This document shows positions 9,332 to 17,778 of a stretch of 64,000 bases of DNA, one piece after another. Origin of the DNA: Limosilactobacillus urinaemulieris (lineage in GTDB: Bacteria > Bacillota > Bacilli > Lactobacillales > Lactobacillaceae); the NCBI RefSeq assembly GCF_014838745.1, contig NZ_JABUXR010000003.1, forward strand, positions 1 to 64,000. The letters run 5' to 3'. Position numbers and translations under genes: made by a program. The notes under the pieces were generated by a model, which was not told where the DNA came from, did no database searches, and worked only from the letters and a program-made list of their open reading frames with translations. How positions within the stretch are numbered: the stretch's first letter is position 1; each line of letters begins with the position of its first letter.

Positions 9332-9356
9332 AGATCCCGTTGCATTTGCACAGTGC

Positions 9357-9414
9357 CCACAATATATTGTATTTTTTGCTTTTATTCATTTAGTGTGGGC
9401 ACAATATATTGATA
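9357..9414 (+). promoter_or_regulatory. Pair of NrdR-box-like operators
   Basis: Two copies of an ACAATATATTG core: CCACAATATATTGTAT (9357-9372) and GCACAATATATTGATA (9399-9414). Against the NrdR consensus ACACWATATATWGTGT these match about 14 and 12 of 16 positions. They start 42 bp apart, close to four helical turns, as expected for cooperative NrdR binding. They lie between the promoter and the coding start, suiting repression. Confidence 0.65.
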
Positions 9415-9430
9415 TAGGAGACTTTGAGTA

Positions 9431-10177
9431 ATGAAAAACTATTTACACTTTCTCGCTCACCAACTTAAGGGTTGGCCCCAACAAAACTACTACCTGTTTT
9501 TCTTCAGTCTTGGCTGTCAGGTAATGACCTTGGTAAACGATAAAATTACCTGGATTACGGTAATTACCTTTATCGGAACAACACTGGGGGTCCTTTGTAT
9601 TCTAGCAATCAACGCTGCTAAATCCGTTAACGGTTGGTTAGGGATCCTCTCTGCTATCTGTTTTATCATTGTTGGTTTCAGCGCCAAAAACTATCTCAGT
9701 ATTGGTGAACAGCTTGCTTACGTTGTTACTCTAGATATCCCAGTCCTGCTTTCTGCTAATTGGAATATCAACATGGTCTCCAAAATCCGGAAATTCACTG
9801 GCAAAACTTGGGTCATTGCAATTCTCTCAACTATTGCTGTTTACCTTGTTTCTGGTTACCTGATCGGTGCCTTAACTAACGATCCACGTCCATGGATTGA
9901 TGCCATTAGCTTCTCAATTAGTTTAACCGCTGGTGTTATTTGCTTCCTTCGGTACAACAACCAATACTTCTGGTGGCTGGCTTCTGGAATTTTCCAGATG
10001 GTCCTTTGGGGAATTACCTTTGCCCAAGGTGATGCTTCATTAGCAATGGCCGTTAACAGTATGGTTTACATTATCAATGATGTCTTAGCCTTTACCATTT
10101 CACCATGGTACAACAAGCGTGAACGTGCTCGTCTTGAAAAAGAAGAAGCTAAGTATTCAGCAAACTTACAAGCTTAA
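9431..10177 (+). CDS. pnuC: PnuC-family nucleoside transporter (PnuN-like)
   Basis: A 248-residue integral membrane protein with about seven hydrophobic segments and the family's WxxG / aromatic pattern (GWLGILSAICFI, RYNNQYFWWLASGIFQMVLW). PnuC proteins are SWEET-fold facilitators for vitamin-like nucleosides. Members preceded by NrdR boxes have been proposed to carry deoxyribonucleosides (PnuN). The two NrdR-like boxes upstream favour that substrate over nicotinamide riboside, but transport specificity is not visible in the sequence. An AGGAG site precedes the ATG. Single-gene unit with its own promoter and terminator. Confidence 0.85.
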   Translation: MKNYLHFLAHQLKGWPQQNYYLFFFSLGCQVMTLVNDKITWITVITFIGTTLGVLCILAINAAKSVNGWLGILSAICFIIVGFSAKNYLSIGEQLAYVVTLDIPVLLSANWNINMVSKIRKFTGKTWVIAILSTIAVYLVSGYLIGALTNDPRPWIDAISFSISLTAGVICFLRYNNQYFWWLASGIFQMVLWGITFAQGDASLAMAVNSMVYIINDVLAFTISPWYNKRERARLEKEEAKYSANLQA

Positions 10178-10189
10178 ACTAAATAGATG

Positions 10190-10228
10190 AATCCCCAATT
10201 CAAGTCATCACGATTTGAGTTGGGGATT
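10190..10228 (+). terminator. Rho-independent terminator after pnuC
   Basis: The stem AATCCCCAA.TCAA / TTGA.TTGGGGATT is followed by TTTTC. It separates pnuC from the two-component system. Confidence 0.8.
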
Positions 10229-10275
10229 TTCTTAATGTATGATCTGATTAGTTATTTGAATTTGGGGGTTCAAAG

Positions 10276-10959
10276 ATGGCTAAAATCTTCGTTGTGGAAG
10301 ACAATCCCACAATTATTAAAACGATCAAAACTGAATTAACAAAATGGAAACACATGATCATTACCGTTAAAGATTGGGATCACGTAGCAGACGAAGTGAA
10401 AAAGGCTGATCCTAACCTGATTTTATTTGATATTACCCTCCCAACTTTTGACGGGTTTTATTGGATTAGTGCTGTGCGTCAAATTACAAAAGCACCGATT
10501 ATTGTTATTTCAGCAGCGGATATTGATAGTAATATCATGCACGCAATTGCCTCTGGAGCCGACGATTACATCATGAAGCCCTTTTCTACCGCTGTCCTCC
10601 TCGCCAAAATCCAGGCTCTTCTCCGCAGAAGTCAGGAACCGGGCAACATAGACAACCTCAATTGGGACACTAACGATCTTAATTCACTCACTAATGAATT
10701 AACGACACCCGAGGGAAGGGTTCAATTGTCTCCTACTGAAAGTGCCCTTCTCGGTGTCCTTATTACCCACCTAGATCAGACAGTTACTAAGGAGCAACTC
10801 CTTGAGTGGCTTTGGCAGGGTGGTAAGTTCCTTAATGATAATACATTAAACGTTAATATTAGTCGGCTACGGTCTAAACTGGCAACTGTCAACCTAGATC
10901 ATAGTTTGCGAACTGAACGTGGGGTTGGCTATCGATTGGTGACAAGTCATGCGAAATAA
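10276..10959 (+). CDS. OmpR-family response regulator, BceR-like
   Basis: A 227-residue response regulator. The receiver domain (1-118) has the acidic pair E8-D9, phospho-acceptor D52 (LILFDITLP) and the conserved Lys in IMKPF. A C-terminal winged helix (~140-225, NVNISRLRSKL...RTERGVGYRLV) follows. It overlaps the kinase gene by 11 bp. Its partner kinase has the short intramembrane-sensing architecture, and a Bce-type ABC transporter follows. It therefore likely detects peptide antibiotic stress through the transporter and activates the promoter at ~12012, where a TNACA-N4-TGTAA site lies. Confidence 0.9.
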   Translation: MAKIFVVEDNPTIIKTIKTELTKWKHMIITVKDWDHVADEVKKADPNLILFDITLPTFDGFYWISAVRQITKAPIIVISAADIDSNIMHAIASGADDYIMKPFSTAVLLAKIQALLRRSQEPGNIDNLNWDTNDLNSLTNELTTPEGRVQLSPTESALLGVLITHLDQTVTKEQLLEWLWQGGKFLNDNTLNVNISRLRSKLATVNLDHSLRTERGVGYRLVTSHAK

Positions 10960-11935
10960 GAGATTCTGGTTCTATCAATTAAAGTCATTTTTACCGCTTA
11001 TCATTGGCTACCTGTTTCTTCTCGGGATTATTAAACTCTTAACAATTTTGTATTACATCCCCAAAAGTTTTTTCTGGGACGTTGTCCGTTTTAGCTTCCC
11101 TTTCCTAGTAGTCTGGTTCTTCATCAATAGTTACCAAGCTGCTAAACGACTAAAAGCAATCATTAAGGAACAGGATAGCCCTGCGAACACCCCAATTGAA
11201 GCACAACTTCTCCATACTAATAAGTTACAACGACGGAAAAGCGACCATTTAATCCGCGGTTTGCATAATCATCAGCAAGAGCAGTTAGACCATGTTGAAC
11301 TGTACTCTCACGAAATTAAAAATTCGTTGACCAGTTTACAGGCAGCCGCGGAAAATAACGATATGGTCCCCAGCAAGGTAATCCGTCAAGCTATCCAGCA
11401 GGCAGACTACCATTTAGAAATGTTATTAAATGACGAACGGCTCGCAATGTCTAGCAATGACTTTAATTTTGAATGGGTTAACCTGCAAGCACTCATTATG
11501 ACAATCCTAAAGCAAAATTCTTCTATTTTCATTAGTCGTCAGCTCATTCCTAAGCTCCAGCATCTTAATGGAATCTCCGTTTTAACTGACAGAAAGTGGC
11601 TCCGTTTTTGTATCAACCAGCTCCTAGCAAATGCGATTAAATATTCACCTAATGGAGCAACGATTTTCTTTAATTGGGTTGATAACAGCCTCCAAATCAT
11701 TGATCAGGGAGTTGGAATTTTCAGTAGTGATCTCCCACGTATCTATGACAATGGTTTTTCTGGCAAAAACGGCCACCAAACAACTAAGTCAACTGGGATG
11801 GGCCTATATTTAGTTAAGAAGATTACCGCCCAGCTAAATTTTGATCTAACAATCACGTCCAAAGCAGGTCAAGGAACTTGTGCTACGCTCCATTTCCCAG
11901 GAAATAACGTTAGACATAAGGCCATTAAAAAGTAA
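10949..11935 (+). CDS. Intramembrane-sensing histidine kinase, BceS-like
   Basis: A 328-residue kinase with two N-terminal membrane helices (~12-35 and ~43-62) and almost no extracellular loop. The DHp domain carries SHEIKNSLTSL with His121. The HATPase domain has the N box (LLANAIKYSPNG), G1 (IDQGVGI) and G2 (STGMGLYLVKKI). This compact architecture is that of BceS-type kinases, which sense flux through their cognate ABC permease and have no ligand pocket of their own. Translationally coupled to the response regulator. Confidence 0.9.
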   Translation: MRNKRFWFYQLKSFLPLIIGYLFLLGIIKLLTILYYIPKSFFWDVVRFSFPFLVVWFFINSYQAAKRLKAIIKEQDSPANTPIEAQLLHTNKLQRRKSDHLIRGLHNHQQEQLDHVELYSHEIKNSLTSLQAAAENNDMVPSKVIRQAIQQADYHLEMLLNDERLAMSSNDFNFEWVNLQALIMTILKQNSSIFISRQLIPKLQHLNGISVLTDRKWLRFCINQLLANAIKYSPNGATIFFNWVDNSLQIIDQGVGIFSSDLPRIYDNGFSGKNGHQTTKSTGMGLYLVKKITAQLNFDLTITSKAGQGTCATLHFPGNNVRHKAIKK

Positions 11936-11953
11936 CAACACAATCCATAAACA

Positions 11954-12017
11954 TTACAATTCTGTAAGGTTCTCCGCAATTCTGTAAGTACCAATTGCCG
12001 GAGAGCCTTTTTATAAT
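11954..12017 (+). promoter_or_regulatory. BceR-type operator and promoter for the ABC transporter
   Basis: TTACA-ATTC-TGTAA (11954-11967) is a perfect match to the TNACA-N4-TGTAA site reported for BceR-like regulators. A second, degenerate copy (CGCAATTCTGTAA) follows at 11975-11987. A -10 TATAAT lies at 12012-12017 without a good -35, as expected for an activated promoter. Confidence 0.7.
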
Positions 12018-12035
12018 GAAGATAGAGTGTGAGCA

Positions 12036-12484
12036 GGTAAAGAAGACCCGTAAGACAACAATTTCTTCCGACTAGATGCTGAAAGCATCTGGGAGGAAGG
12101 TTGTTGTCTATAGGGGCTTCCCTGCGAACACATTTAATAGAGTGCCTTTGCCCCAAAGAGTTTCCGGAAAGCTAGCAATTTCTCCTGACGAAGGCGACTT
12201 GCGCCTAGGAAGGAGGTTGTTAGCTCTAGGAAATTCGGGCGAACACGTTTTTGACTCAGTCGCCTAGAACTTCAGCTTGAGGAAGGTTAGGGCGAACACG
12301 TTTTGACTATGTTGCAGTCGAACATTAGGCGGAAGCTGCGGTCACGGCGAACACATTTTGACTCAGTCGCCTAGAACGTTATCTCTAGCAAGTTCCTGGC
12401 GAACACGTTTTGACTATGTTGCAGTCGGACATTAGGCGGAAGTTGCGGTCACGGCGAACACATTTTTAACTCAGCCACCCACTC
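12036..12484 (+). repeat. Hairpin/direct-repeat island in the bceAB leader (copy 2)
   Basis: The ~500 nt between the promoter and the ATPase gene is filled with repeats. There is a 55-nt hairpin at 12054-12108 (stem GACAACAA/TTGTTGTC, inner arm AGATGCT-GAA-AGCATCT), and a 54-nt hairpin at 12171-12224 (GCTAGCAA/TTGTTAGC with a different inner arm). An ~80-bp unit beginning GGCGAACACGTTTTGACTAT follows in two copies at 12291 and 12398 (period 107, few mismatches). The first hairpin is the reverse complement of the galK-galT repeat, with paired stem substitutions. No coding potential was recognised in it. Confidence 0.8.
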
Positions 12485-12530
12485 CTCACAAATTTAACTA
12501 TCACAACCATCAAAGAAAGGATCAATCATC

Positions 12531-13286
12531 ATGAAGCTCTTACACCTTAGCCACATTAAACGAACATATAATGCTAATTCAACCCACCCAGTTTACGCAC
12601 TCAAGGATATTAATTTTGATGTTAATCCTGGTGAATATATCGCAATTATGGGCGAATCAGGTGCCGGAAAAAGTACCTTGTTAAATATTATTGCGACCCT
12701 AGAAAAGGCTAGTGCTGGTGAAATTCTATTAAACGGGCAAGATTTAAGCGACCTGACCGCTGACGAGGCAGCCAAGTACCGTCGCGAACACCTTGGCTTT
12801 ATTTTCCAGCATTTCAACCTTCTGGATAGCCTTTCCAATCGAGATAACATATACCTCCCGCTAGTCCTAGCTCAGATTCCCGTAGCAGAAATGGCTAAAC
12901 GAGTTAAACCACTTGCTAGAGCATTAGGAATTAACCAAATTATTGATCGCTTTCCAACAGAAACATCTGGTGGTCAGCAACAACGAATAGCAATCGCCCG
13001 GGCACTAATTGCTCAGCCGGATCTTCTGTTAGCTGACGAACCAACCGGTGCCCTTGATTCAAATACCAGTAACGAAATTCTTGAGCTCTTTGATACCGTT
13101 AACGGCAATGGGCAAACAATCATCATGGTTACCCATAGTGCTGCCGCTGCTAGTCATGCCAAGCGAACTCTTTTTATTAAGGACGGCAAAATCTACCATG
13201 AATTATTCCGTGGCAATGACTCGCTCAAGGAATATCAAGAGCAAATCAGCAATACAATGATGACCCTTACGAACGGCGGTGAATAA
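12531..13286 (+). CDS. ABC transporter ATP-binding protein, BceA-like
   Basis: A 251-residue ATPase with Walker A GESGAGKST, Q-loop FIFQHFNLLD, signature TSGGQQQR, Walker B LLLADEPTGALD and H-loop MVTHS. It closely fits the MacB/Bce class (LolD-like), with the typical TAxxxAxYRREHLGFIFQ segment. It ends 2 nt before the permease gene. Together they are expected to remove peptide antibiotics such as bacitracin or lantibiotics from their lipid targets, and to signal to the upstream BceS-like kinase. Confidence 0.93.
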   Translation: MKLLHLSHIKRTYNANSTHPVYALKDINFDVNPGEYIAIMGESGAGKSTLLNIIATLEKASAGEILLNGQDLSDLTADEAAKYRREHLGFIFQHFNLLDSLSNRDNIYLPLVLAQIPVAEMAKRVKPLARALGINQIIDRFPTETSGGQQQRIAIARALIAQPDLLLADEPTGALDSNTSNEILELFDTVNGNGQTIIMVTHSAAAASHAKRTLFIKDGKIYHELFRGNDSLKEYQEQISNTMMTLTNGGE

Positions 13287-13288
13287 GA

Positions 13289-15238
13289 ATGCTGTACTTT
13301 AAATTAATCAATTCTAGTTTTAAGCGGAACATGCGGAGTTATGGTCCTTACCTAATGGCAACCATTATGCTTGTCGCCATTAACTACATTTTTCTTGCAA
13401 TCGCAGCTAACTCAAGCTTAAAGAAGCTTAATACTGGAGCTGTTACTTCTGCAATGTTGGATCTTGGCTTCAAGTTTATTTTCCTCGTTACCTTAGCGTT
13501 CTTAATCTATGTCAATCGCTTTCTTTGGCAGCAACGGAGTCGAGAAATCGGACTTTATAGTATGTTAGGAATGACCAGTCATAATCTTCAACTCCTGACA
13601 ATTATCGAGAAGTGCTATCTAATGATTATTAGCCTAGTTGCCGGATTGACTTTTGGGATAGTCTTTGAAAAGTTAGCCTTCCTTGGCTTGGGCTATCTTT
13701 TAAATATTGGACATCTCTCTCAGCCATGGTTCGTTTCATCGGCAATTATCAAGACAATTATCAAGACAATTATTTTAACCGGATGCCTCTTTGCGATCAT
13801 TATGGTAATTGATCTAATCAAGCTTCACCGATTAACGCCAACCCAACTATGGCACCCCGAAGCAATAACACCAAAACGTCATGGCTTTTTCTACTCAATA
13901 GCTGGAGTCATTGGCTTTGCCCTTTTAATCTGGGCATACTACATTACACTCACAATCAAGCCTAAGATTTCCGCCATCCCGCATTTTCTTTTTGCAGTAA
14001 TTCTGTTAGTAATCGGTACCTACCTAGTATTTATCATTGGGAGCATCATTCTCCTAAAATTACTCCAGAAGAATAACCACTTTTATTACAAGCCACGCCA
14101 TTTTATTGCCGTCTCTGGAATGATTCAGCGGATGCAACAAAACGGTGCCAGTCTTGCTACTATTTGCTTACTTTGTAGTTCAATTCTCGTAATTCTTTTC
14201 ACTTCAATTACCCTTTACGTTGGCATTGGGAGTACAGTTAAATCCTACACTCCAGAAGATGTTGTAATTACAAGCAATCAAGGATTAACAACGGAACAGA
14301 AAGAATTAATTAACACCACTGCTCGTCAGCATCACGCTAAAATTAGCCATTACCTAACTTACAAAATGACAACTCCACAATATGGTTACTGGCGGGATAA
14401 CAAATTCATTAGTCAGGGCAGTATTCAGAAAATGGACAACAAGACCAGTAGTTCGGTAATTTTATTAACAACTAAGGAATTTAACCGAATCACTAATCAG
14501 CATGTTCATCTCACGGGTAATGAAGCATTGACCTATACCAATAATAAAGGGCACGATGGATTGCTAATCGTTAATAAGCAGAAGTATCAAGCAAAAAAGC
14601 TTCAGCACTTCTCGGGGTACTTCAATCCCGATCATAGTATTTATACCCCGACCTTTATTATCGCTAATAAGCTTCCGAAGTCCTTACCATTAACCACCGT
14701 AACCACCTTTAATTACCAATTGCCAGGAAATCAAAAGCAACGAATTAAATTTGAAAACGCCTTACAAGCAAAGCTGAGGATTAATAACCTTTCATTTACA
14801 GGCAAGGCAACGATTACGTCGTTGATTAACGGGCTCTACGGTGGACTTGTTTTCGTTGGCATTCTTATCAGCTTGGCACTAGCGATCACAACAACAATCG
14901 TCATCTACTTCAAGCAAATTTCTGAAGGGTACGCTGACCGGAAACGATTTAAGACAATGCAACAAGTTGGTCTTAGTGAAAGGGAAACCGTTAAAAGTAT
15001 TCATAGTCAAGTCTTAATGGTCTTCCTCCTTCCCGTGGCTGGTGCAATCGTCAACCTTTGCTTTGCCATTCCGGCCATTCGACAAATCATGATTCAACTT
15101 AACTTCTATAACCTTCCGTTAATGATTACCGTGGGAATAACCGTTGCAGCCAGTCTCCTTATCCTTTACCTCATCCTCTATGGATTGACTACCCGTACAT
15201 ATCGTCAAATCGTTGACGGCCAGGTTGAGATAAATTAA
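13289..15238 (+). CDS. ABC transporter permease, BceB-like (FtsX superfamily)
   Basis: A 649-residue permease with about ten membrane helices. Four groups lie in the N-terminal half, one pair is near 280-310, and three are at the C-terminus (~530-640). A large extracytoplasmic domain (~310-520) lies between the seventh and eighth helices. This layout is diagnostic of BceB-type permeases, whose extracellular domain recognises the antimicrobial or its lipid complex. Segments KQISEGYADRKRFKTMQQVGLSERE and QRSREIGLYSMLGM are the FtsX-like coupling loops. Two nt after the ATPase gene. Confidence 0.93.
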   Translation: MLYFKLINSSFKRNMRSYGPYLMATIMLVAINYIFLAIAANSSLKKLNTGAVTSAMLDLGFKFIFLVTLAFLIYVNRFLWQQRSREIGLYSMLGMTSHNLQLLTIIEKCYLMIISLVAGLTFGIVFEKLAFLGLGYLLNIGHLSQPWFVSSAIIKTIIKTIILTGCLFAIIMVIDLIKLHRLTPTQLWHPEAITPKRHGFFYSIAGVIGFALLIWAYYITLTIKPKISAIPHFLFAVILLVIGTYLVFIIGSIILLKLLQKNNHFYYKPRHFIAVSGMIQRMQQNGASLATICLLCSSILVILFTSITLYVGIGSTVKSYTPEDVVITSNQGLTTEQKELINTTARQHHAKISHYLTYKMTTPQYGYWRDNKFISQGSIQKMDNKTSSSVILLTTKEFNRITNQHVHLTGNEALTYTNNKGHDGLLIVNKQKYQAKKLQHFSGYFNPDHSIYTPTFIIANKLPKSLPLTTVTTFNYQLPGNQKQRIKFENALQAKLRINNLSFTGKATITSLINGLYGGLVFVGILISLALAITTTIVIYFKQISEGYADRKRFKTMQQVGLSERETVKSIHSQVLMVFLLPVAGAIVNLCFAIPAIRQIMIQLNFYNLPLMITVGITVAASLLILYLILYGLTTRTYRQIVDGQVEIN

Positions 15239-15247
15239 TCTCAAAAG

Positions 15248-15287
15248 AACTCTTAGTATTGCCATATTCAGCGTACTAAGAGTTTTT
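15248..15287 (+). terminator. Rho-independent terminator after the Bce-like transporter
   Basis: The stem AACTCTTAGTA / TACTAAGAGTT is followed by TTTTTAG. Confidence 0.8.
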
Positions 15288-15301
15288 AGTTTGCTCACCT
15301 A

Positions 15302-15330
15302 TTGATTAATGAACCCCCCCCGTATAAAAT
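15302..15330 (+). promoter_or_regulatory. Promoter with an 8-C homopolymer in its spacer
   Basis: -35 TTGATT (15302-15307) and -10 TAAAAT (15325-15330) are separated by 17 nt. The spacer contains eight consecutive C (15314-15321). It drives the three-gene ABC operon starting at 15365. Gain or loss of C residues by slippage would change the spacer length. Confidence 0.55.
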
Positions 15331-15364
15331 TAAGGTGAATTCAACTTATTGGGGAGATGATTCA

Positions 15365-16252
15365 ATGCTAACCGTTAAGAATCTTAATATCTTCTATGGT
15401 CATAAGCAGATAATTGAAAATGCTTCATTTAATATCCAACCGGGTGAAATTGTGGGGTTAATTGGGCCAAACGGTGCAGGCAAAACAACCATTATGAAAA
15501 CGCTCTTGGGTCTGACAAAATTCACTGGATCGATTTCTTTTAATAATCAACCTATTACCGCCAATAACCACAAAGCACTGCAAAATGTTGGCGCCTTGAT
15601 CGAAAATCCCGCAATTTACCCGTTTTTAAGCGGAAAAGATAATCTCTCCCTATATTCAACTGATAAAGATGAGGTCGCGGAGTTAATCACTAAGCTACAA
15701 ATGAATTCTTATATTCAACGCCAAGCTAAAAGTTATTCAATTGGGATGAAACAAAAGTTAGGGATTGCATTAGCCCTGCTTAACCATCCCCAGTTTGTGA
15801 TCTTAGATGAACCAATGAATGGTTTAGACATCGAAACCACCATTCTTATTAGAAAAATAATTCACGAGTATGCCCATAACGGAACCGCATTCCTTATTTC
15901 AAGTCATGTTTTAAGCGAACTGCAAAAGGTAATGACTTCAGTAATTATCTTGAACCAGGGACAAATTATTATGGATGTCCCAGTTTCTCAATTCCAAGAA
16001 AGAGACAGTCAGCAATATCGCTTAGTAACCACAGATAATCAAACTGCCATTAAATTATTAACTGCTAATTCCATTGCCGTGACTCCTACTTCTACTGGAC
16101 TAATTGTTAATAAGGACGAACGCTCTCAAATTCAACAAATACTATTCAATAACCAGATTTGGTTACGGGAGCTTGTTCCCAACGTCCCATCTTTCGAAAA
16201 GAAAATCATCGCTGTCCTTAAAGAAAGGCGGGAGAATTCAAATGGAAAATAG
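15365..16252 (+). CDS. ABC transporter ATP-binding protein (LanF/BcrA-like)
   Basis: A 295-residue ATPase with Walker A GPNGAGKTT, signature YSIGMKQKLGIALAL, Walker B FVILDEPMNGLD and H-loop LISSHVLSEL, plus a ~75-residue C-terminal extension. The IGMKQ signature and the extension are typical of BcrA/LanF-type exporters that confer immunity to peptide antibiotics. The ATG at 15365 with a GGGGAG site is chosen over the in-frame codons back to 15302, which would overlap the promoter. It overlaps the first permease gene by 11 bp. Confidence 0.9.
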   Translation: MLTVKNLNIFYGHKQIIENASFNIQPGEIVGLIGPNGAGKTTIMKTLLGLTKFTGSISFNNQPITANNHKALQNVGALIENPAIYPFLSGKDNLSLYSTDKDEVAELITKLQMNSYIQRQAKSYSIGMKQKLGIALALLNHPQFVILDEPMNGLDIETTILIRKIIHEYAHNGTAFLISSHVLSELQKVMTSVIILNQGQIIMDVPVSQFQERDSQQYRLVTTDNQTAIKLLTANSIAVTPTSTGLIVNKDERSQIQQILFNNQIWLRELVPNVPSFEKKIIAVLKERRENSNGK

Positions 16253-16991
16253 TTTATCACGAGAAACCTATAAATTCACTCACCAGCGAACCCCGCTTTA
16301 CGGCTTCCTTGTTATGGTTTGCTTAATGCTCTATAGCAGTGTTCCCACATACAAGGTTAACCCCTTCTTGATCACCCAGGGATTTGGTGCTATTCAATGG
16401 TGTGCAATCATCATGGTCGCTGTCAGCGCTGACTTTATTTCAATGGAGTACCGTAATAACACAATGATCACGCTTCTTTTTAGAAGTAACAATCCCCTTA
16501 CCATTTATCTTGCTAAACTGATTACCCTAGTGGTTTATGGGATTGCTTTGTTGGTAGCTGGTTTTGTTTGCTCACTGGTTTTAATGCTATTTCTAGGGAA
16601 TAACTATTCATGGTCTGATAGTTTTCATGGTAATTCCCTAATTACCGCATTAGGATATAACTTTCTAGGCGCTTTTATCTACATAATGTTTACCATTTCT
16701 CTCTCACTACTTTTGGTTATCCTGTTAAAATCAAATTCAATTGTCATCATTATCGGCCTCGCAGTCGATTTTTTGGGAGCTAACTTTTCTGGGCTATTAA
16801 TGAATATCCTCCCGAAACAATTATGGGCGTGGAACCCACTCAATATGATTAACATCATTGTTCAACTACCCAATCAAAGTACGATTAAAATTACCCATCT
16901 CAGTAATTTTGAATTAATTCTCGGTAACGGTTGTTATACCCTACTATTCATTATTTTGGGACTATGGGCTTTTAAAAACTACCAAAAATAG
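16242..16991 (+). CDS. ABC-2 type permease, first subunit (LanE/G-like)
   Basis: A 249-residue membrane protein with six predicted helices. Its N-terminal MENSLSRETYKF... resembles the MxxLxxExxKxK start of lantibiotic-immunity permeases. The ATG at 16242 lies inside the end of the ATPase gene with an AAAGGCGGGAG site; the longer frame back to 16104 is not credible. Homologous in layout to the next gene, so the transporter is probably one ATPase with two different permeases. Confidence 0.85.
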   Translation: MENSLSRETYKFTHQRTPLYGFLVMVCLMLYSSVPTYKVNPFLITQGFGAIQWCAIIMVAVSADFISMEYRNNTMITLLFRSNNPLTIYLAKLITLVVYGIALLVAGFVCSLVLMLFLGNNYSWSDSFHGNSLITALGYNFLGAFIYIMFTISLSLLLVILLKSNSIVIIIGLAVDFLGANFSGLLMNILPKQLWAWNPLNMINIIVQLPNQSTIKITHLSNFELILGNGCYTLLFIILGLWAFKNYQK

Positions 16992-17003
16992 GGAGGACCA
17001 AGT

Positions 17004-17774
17004 ATGTATCCCGAATTACATCGTGAACTTTACAAACTCAGTCACCGCAAACTCACTTGGTGGATGCCCGTGATAATGATCGGTTTGATGATTATTATGG
17101 GGTTAGCAATGGGAAGAGATTACTCCAATTTGCTTGTGATGACCTGTTATAATTCTAGCGACATTATTATGCTAATTCTTGTTATCCTTGGATCGACTAT
17201 TTTTTCAACAGAATTTCAAAATAATACGATCCTTGCACTGATTTATCATTCATCAAGTAAACTAGCGACCTTTATGGCAAAATACATTGCATTATTTATC
17301 TATAACGTAGCCCTTCACCTTTTAGCAATTGTTTTTACCATTCTTTTAAATATTATTCCGCTTCTCAATGCACCAGTATCGTGGACAGGCATTTATAAAT
17401 ACCACCAGCCACTAGTAGTAAATATGCTGGCGACGACCGGTATTGACATCATAACTTCAACGCTAATTATCAGCTTACTGTGTCTCTTCTCTTGTCTGAT
17501 TAACTCCGATGCAATTGTTATTGCGATTAACGCGATTATCATTTTTATGGGGAGGGGCTTTTCTGCAAGTTTACTAAACGCTAACTTGGGAATCGATCAA
17601 ATTCTCAAGTGGAATCCCCTTAACATGACTAATCTCACAACCCAATATTACAATTACGCATCCTACCATCCCACTTCCATGCTCTCCAACAGCCAACTCT
17701 TCTGGGGAACTTGCTGTTATATCATTTTAATTTCGGGATTAGGATACTTAGCGTTTAGAAGAAAGAGATTTTAA
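17004..17774 (+). CDS. ABC-2 type permease, second subunit (LanE/G-like)
   Basis: A 256-residue membrane protein with six predicted helices and the same layout as its neighbour. Both have a charged N-terminus (ELHRELYKLSHRKLTWWMP), an EFQNNTILALIYHSSS / EYRNNTMITLLFRSNN segment after the second helix, and a KWNPLNMTNL / AWNPLNMINI segment before the last. These shared blocks show the two permeases arose by duplication. GGGAGG ribosome site. Last gene of the operon. Likely role: immunity or resistance to a bacteriocin-type peptide; no bacteriocin structural gene was seen nearby. Confidence 0.85.
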   Translation: MYPELHRELYKLSHRKLTWWMPVIMIGLMIIMGLAMGRDYSNLLVMTCYNSSDIIMLILVILGSTIFSTEFQNNTILALIYHSSSKLATFMAKYIALFIYNVALHLLAIVFTILLNIIPLLNAPVSWTGIYKYHQPLVVNMLATTGIDIITSTLIISLLCLFSCLINSDAIVIAINAIIIFMGRGFSASLLNANLGIDQILKWNPLNMTNLTTQYYNYASYHPTSMLSNSQLFWGTCCYIILISGLGYLAFRRKRF

Positions 17775-17778
17775 ACAA

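Noticed and set aside
12109-12530. Small gene in the repeat island before the Bce-type ATPase
   Set aside because: The short open frames there cross repeats and hairpins, have no ribosome sites, and differ between repeat copies.
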